From: an uncultured Roseburia sp.
GTDB lineage: Bacteria; Bacillota; Clostridia; Lachnospirales; Lachnospiraceae
Direction: 5' to 3'
NCBI GenBank assembly: GCA_947384095.1
Contig: CANDFU010000053.1
Location: forward strand, 1-8,693
DNA: 8,693 nucleotides
Shown in pieces: positions 7,035 through 8,693 of this stretch. A program made the translations under genes and the position numbers. The notes under the pieces are model-generated. The model saw only the letters and a list, made by a program, of their open reading frames with translations. It was not told the DNA's origin and did no database searches. How positions within the stretch are numbered: position 1 is the stretch's first letter; the number at the start of each line of letters is the position of its first letter.

Positions 7035-8339
7035 ATGCGCATGTACGATCTGATTCTGAAAAAGAAAAAGGGGGAGGAGCTCACCACGGAGGAAATCCGG
7101 TATATGGTATCCGGTTTTACCGACGGGACGATTCCGGATTATCAGATGTCGGCGATGACGATGGCCATCTGTTTTCGGGGAATGAGCAGAAAGGAGACGG
7201 TGGATCTGACGCTGGCGATGCGGGACAGCGGGGATGTTCTCGATCTTACCGGTATTCGCGGGGTAAAGGTTGATAAGCACAGCACGGGGGGCGTGGGAGA
7301 TAAGACGTCGCTCGCGCTGACGCCGATTGTCGCGGCTCTTGGCGTTCCGGTTGCAAAGATGTCCGGCCGGGGTCTGGGCCATACGGGGGGAACCATCGAT
7401 AAGCTGGAGTGTTTTCCGGGATTTACGACAGGGATTTCGGAGGAAATGTTTCTTGAAAATGTCAACCGGATCGGAATCGCGATTGCAGGGCAGACGGCAA
7501 ATCTGGCTCCCGCGGATAAAAAACTGTATGCACTGCGGGATGTGACGGGAACCGTGGATCAGCTGTCCCTGATCGCAAGCTCGATTATGAGCAAAAAACT
7601 GGCGTCGGGCAGCGATGCGATCGTGCTGGACGTAAAAACCGGAAACGGGGCGTTTATGAAAAAAATGGAGGATGCCGTCGCTCTGGCAGAGGCCATGGTG
7701 TCCATCGGGACGATGGCAGGAAAGAAGACATATGCCGTGATCACGGATATGGATCAGCCGCTCGGCCTGGCCGTCGGCAACTCACTGGAGGTCATGGAAG
7801 CGCTTGAACTGTTAAAAGGCGGCGGGCCGGAGGACTTTAAGCAGGTTGTCTTCGCGCTCGGTTCCCTGATGCTTATGGCGGCCGGGCGTGCGGCGGACGA
7901 GGCGGAAGCCGTTTCGCTGATGGAGGGAGTGATTGCGGACGGTTCGGCGCTGCGCAAATTTGCAGAATTTATCGAGGCACAGGGCGGGGATCCGGCTTAT
8001 GTCTACGATGTATCGCTTCTGCCGCTGGCGGCGGATACCGTTCCGGTAATCGCAGAGGCAGACGGCTATGTGCACCGGATTCTGGCGGAGGAAATCGGGA
8101 CGGCCTGTATGGCCCTGGGCGGCGGACGGGAGACAAAGGAGAGTGCGATCGACCTGTCGGTTGGCATCCTCTTAAAGAAAAAGAACGGCGATGCGGTGCG
8201 CGCCGGCGAGACGCTGGCCGTGATTTACGGAAATGACGCCGCAAAGGAGGAGGCGGCGCGCAGAAAAATCCTGAACGCCTACCAGATCGGGTGGGAGAAG
8301 AGGGAAAAGGGCCCGGTGATTCACAGATATATCCGGTAA
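7035..8339 (+). CDS. pdp: Pyrimidine-nucleoside phosphorylase
   Basis: A 434-residue full-length member of the thymidine/pyrimidine-nucleoside phosphorylase family (EC 2.4.2.2 in Gram-positives). It cleaves uridine, thymidine and deoxyuridine with phosphate to the free base and (deoxy)ribose 1-phosphate in the cytosol, feeding pyrimidine salvage and pentose use. Visible are the phosphate-binding KHSTGGVGDKTS (81-92), the family signature SGRGLGHTGGTIDKLE (110-125), and the pyrimidine-binding R168, S183 and K187 in LYALRDVTGTVDQLSLIASS and the following SKK. The C-terminal alpha/beta domain, including the glycine-rich ALGGGRE, is complete. AGGAGG (7021-7026) lies 8 nt before the ATG; a second ATG two codons on is spaced less well. 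Lying 18 bp after the ABC gene, it appears to share that transcript. The classic deoCDR salvage partners (deoxyribose-phosphate aldolase, phosphopentomutase, cytidine deaminase) are not next to it. DeoA-type specificity for thymidine alone is less likely, given the clostridial context. Confidence 0.95.
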   Translation: MRMYDLILKKKKGEELTTEEIRYMVSGFTDGTIPDYQMSAMTMAICFRGMSRKETVDLTLAMRDSGDVLDLTGIRGVKVDKHSTGGVGDKTSLALTPIVAALGVPVAKMSGRGLGHTGGTIDKLECFPGFTTGISEEMFLENVNRIGIAIAGQTANLAPADKKLYALRDVTGTVDQLSLIASSIMSKKLASGSDAIVLDVKTGNGAFMKKMEDAVALAEAMVSIGTMAGKKTYAVITDMDQPLGLAVGNSLEVMEALELLKGGGPEDFKQVVFALGSLMLMAAGRAADEAEAVSLMEGVIADGSALRKFAEFIEAQGGDPAYVYDVSLLPLAADTVPVIAEADGYVHRILAEEIGTACMALGGGRETKESAIDLSVGILLKKKNGDAVRAGETLAVIYGNDAAKEEAARRKILNAYQIGWEKREKGPVIHRYIR

Positions 8340-8450
8340 AGGGAAAAACAGAGCCGGATGTGACGGCAGGATCTGACATTCTGCGTCCAGAACGCCGGGG
8401 CGCGCAGGATTATCATGAATAAGACTCCGCAAAATTTCATATAGTTATAT
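8340..8450. other. Intergenic spacer between pdp and the yqfC-like gene
   Basis: This 111-bp spacer holds no gene and no recognisable intrinsic terminator. A small hairpin, TTCTG (8379-8383) with CAGAA (8388-8392), has no T-run after it. The right end (from about 8403) turns AT-rich and carries the possible sporulation promoter described separately. Confidence 0.6.
8417..8445 (+). promoter_or_regulatory. Possible sigma-E (mother-cell sporulation) promoter for the yqfC-like gene
   Basis: GAATAAG (8417-8423) and CATATAGT (8438-8445), separated by 14 bp, match the Bacillus sigma-E consensus (-35 KMATATT, -10 CATACAHT) at 5 of 7 and 6 of 8 positions. The yqfC gene of B. subtilis is under sigma-E, which makes the match meaningful, but the match is short and the region is AT-rich. 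The expected start point, around 8451-8453, would fall on the start codon and imply a leaderless message, which counts against it or against the chosen start. Confidence 0.35.
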
Positions 8451-8647
8451 ATGAAAAGAAATCAGAGATATTCACTTCACAATACACCGGCGCGGCCTGA
8501 CGCCGCGCCCGCAGACGATATTTCGTTCCGCGAAAAAATGGTAAACAGCCTGGAGCTTCCCAAGGATCTGATGCTTGGGGCCGCCATTCTGACCGTGACA
8601 GGGAGAAGGGAGGCACTGATTGCTAATTATAAAGGGATCCTGGAATA
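8451..8647 (+). CDS. yqfC: YqfC/YabP-family sporulation protein, 5' fragment cut by adapter sequence
   Basis: 65 complete codons (plus two bases of the next) of a sporulation protein in the YqfC family, normally around 90-100 residues. The diagnostic part is SLELPKDLMLGAAILTVTGR (33-52), followed by NYKGILE (59-65), where family members continue with Y then a threonine- or serine-containing strand. The protein is a mother-cell factor made under sigma-E in B. subtilis, usually followed by yqfD. The apparent TAA stop at 8646-8648 is a junction artefact: its last A is the first base of Illumina adapter, and a TAT or TAC tyrosine codon is expected there. The ATG at 8451 is the first possible start after an in-frame TAG (8442-8444), but it has no Shine-Dalgarno sequence. 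A later in-frame ATG at 8538 would leave very few residues before the conserved core. The first 29 residues are poorly conserved and polar. Confidence 0.8.
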
Positions 8648-8693
8648 AGATCGGAAGAGCACACGTCTGAACTCCAGTCACCTCTCGTCATCT
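8648..8693 (+). other. Untrimmed Illumina TruSeq adapter plus sample index (artefact, not genomic)
   Basis: From 8648 the sequence reads AGATCGGAAGAGCACACGTC and continues to 8681 as the standard TruSeq read-1 3' adapter (34 nt, ending in CCAGTCAC). Next come 8 bases, CTCTCGTC (8682-8689), at the position of an i7 index, and then ATCT (8690-8693), the start of the segment that follows the index in that adapter. No mismatch to the adapter is visible. These bases should be trimmed before any annotation. The reverse complement translates to the well-known contaminant peptide TGVQTCALPI. Confidence 0.98.

Noticed and set aside
8379..8392. Small hairpin TTCTG-CGTC-CAGAA after pdp as a terminator.
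   Set aside because: It has only five pairs and no T-run, so it is unlikely to stop RNA polymerase.
1..8693. CRISPR arrays, tRNA or rRNA genes, insertion sequences, integrase sites or phage genes.
   Set aside because: I found no regularly spaced repeats, no RNA gene signatures and no transposase or integrase motifs. Except for the adapter, the window is ordinary chromosomal sequence.

Overview
The window looks like the end of a contig from an endospore-forming, anaerobic member of the Clostridia, most like a GC-rich Lachnospiraceae species. The clues are a three-subunit NAD-linked [FeFe]-hydrogenase, a homotetramer-type NADPH glutamate synthase subunit, a pyrimidine-nucleoside phosphorylase of Gram-positive type, strong AGGAGG ribosome binding sites and a sporulation gene of the YqfC family. 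The genus cannot be fixed from the sequence alone.

Layout. Positions 1-387 hold the 3' end of a GltA-type glutamate synthase subunit, closed by an intrinsic terminator (395-429). Only 31 bp later begins a tight operon, hydC-hydB-hydA (461-4573), encoding a group A3-like [FeFe]-hydrogenase of the electron-bifurcating type. All the cofactor ligands I looked for are present. A LUD-domain protein with a cysteine-rich tail lies on the opposite strand (4570-5208) and converges on hydA; the two stop codons overlap in one TTAA. A 71-bp divergent region (5209-5279) carries a near-consensus sigma-A promoter for the LUD gene. Rightward from it run a full-length ABC exporter (5280-7016) and, 18 bp on, pyrimidine-nucleoside phosphorylase (7035-8339). 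After a 111-bp spacer comes the start of a yqfC-like sporulation gene (8451 onward).

How the genes work together. HydCBA should couple NADH and reduced ferredoxin to H2 formation, or the reverse, so it handles surplus reductant in a fermenter. GltA makes glutamate at the expense of NADPH. Pdp salvages uridine and thymidine as ribose phosphates; the substrate of the ABC exporter is unknown. I see no operon-level link between the hydrogenase and the right half.

The most important oddity is technical. The last 46 bases (8648-8693) are not genomic: they are Illumina TruSeq adapter followed by an 8-nt index and the first bases of the next adapter segment. The apparent stop codon of the yqfC-like gene is formed at this junction, so the gene is a truncated fragment and not a naturally short protein. 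I found no convincing undescribed system; the biological content is otherwise ordinary core metabolism, with several small regulatory and architectural points listed as findings.
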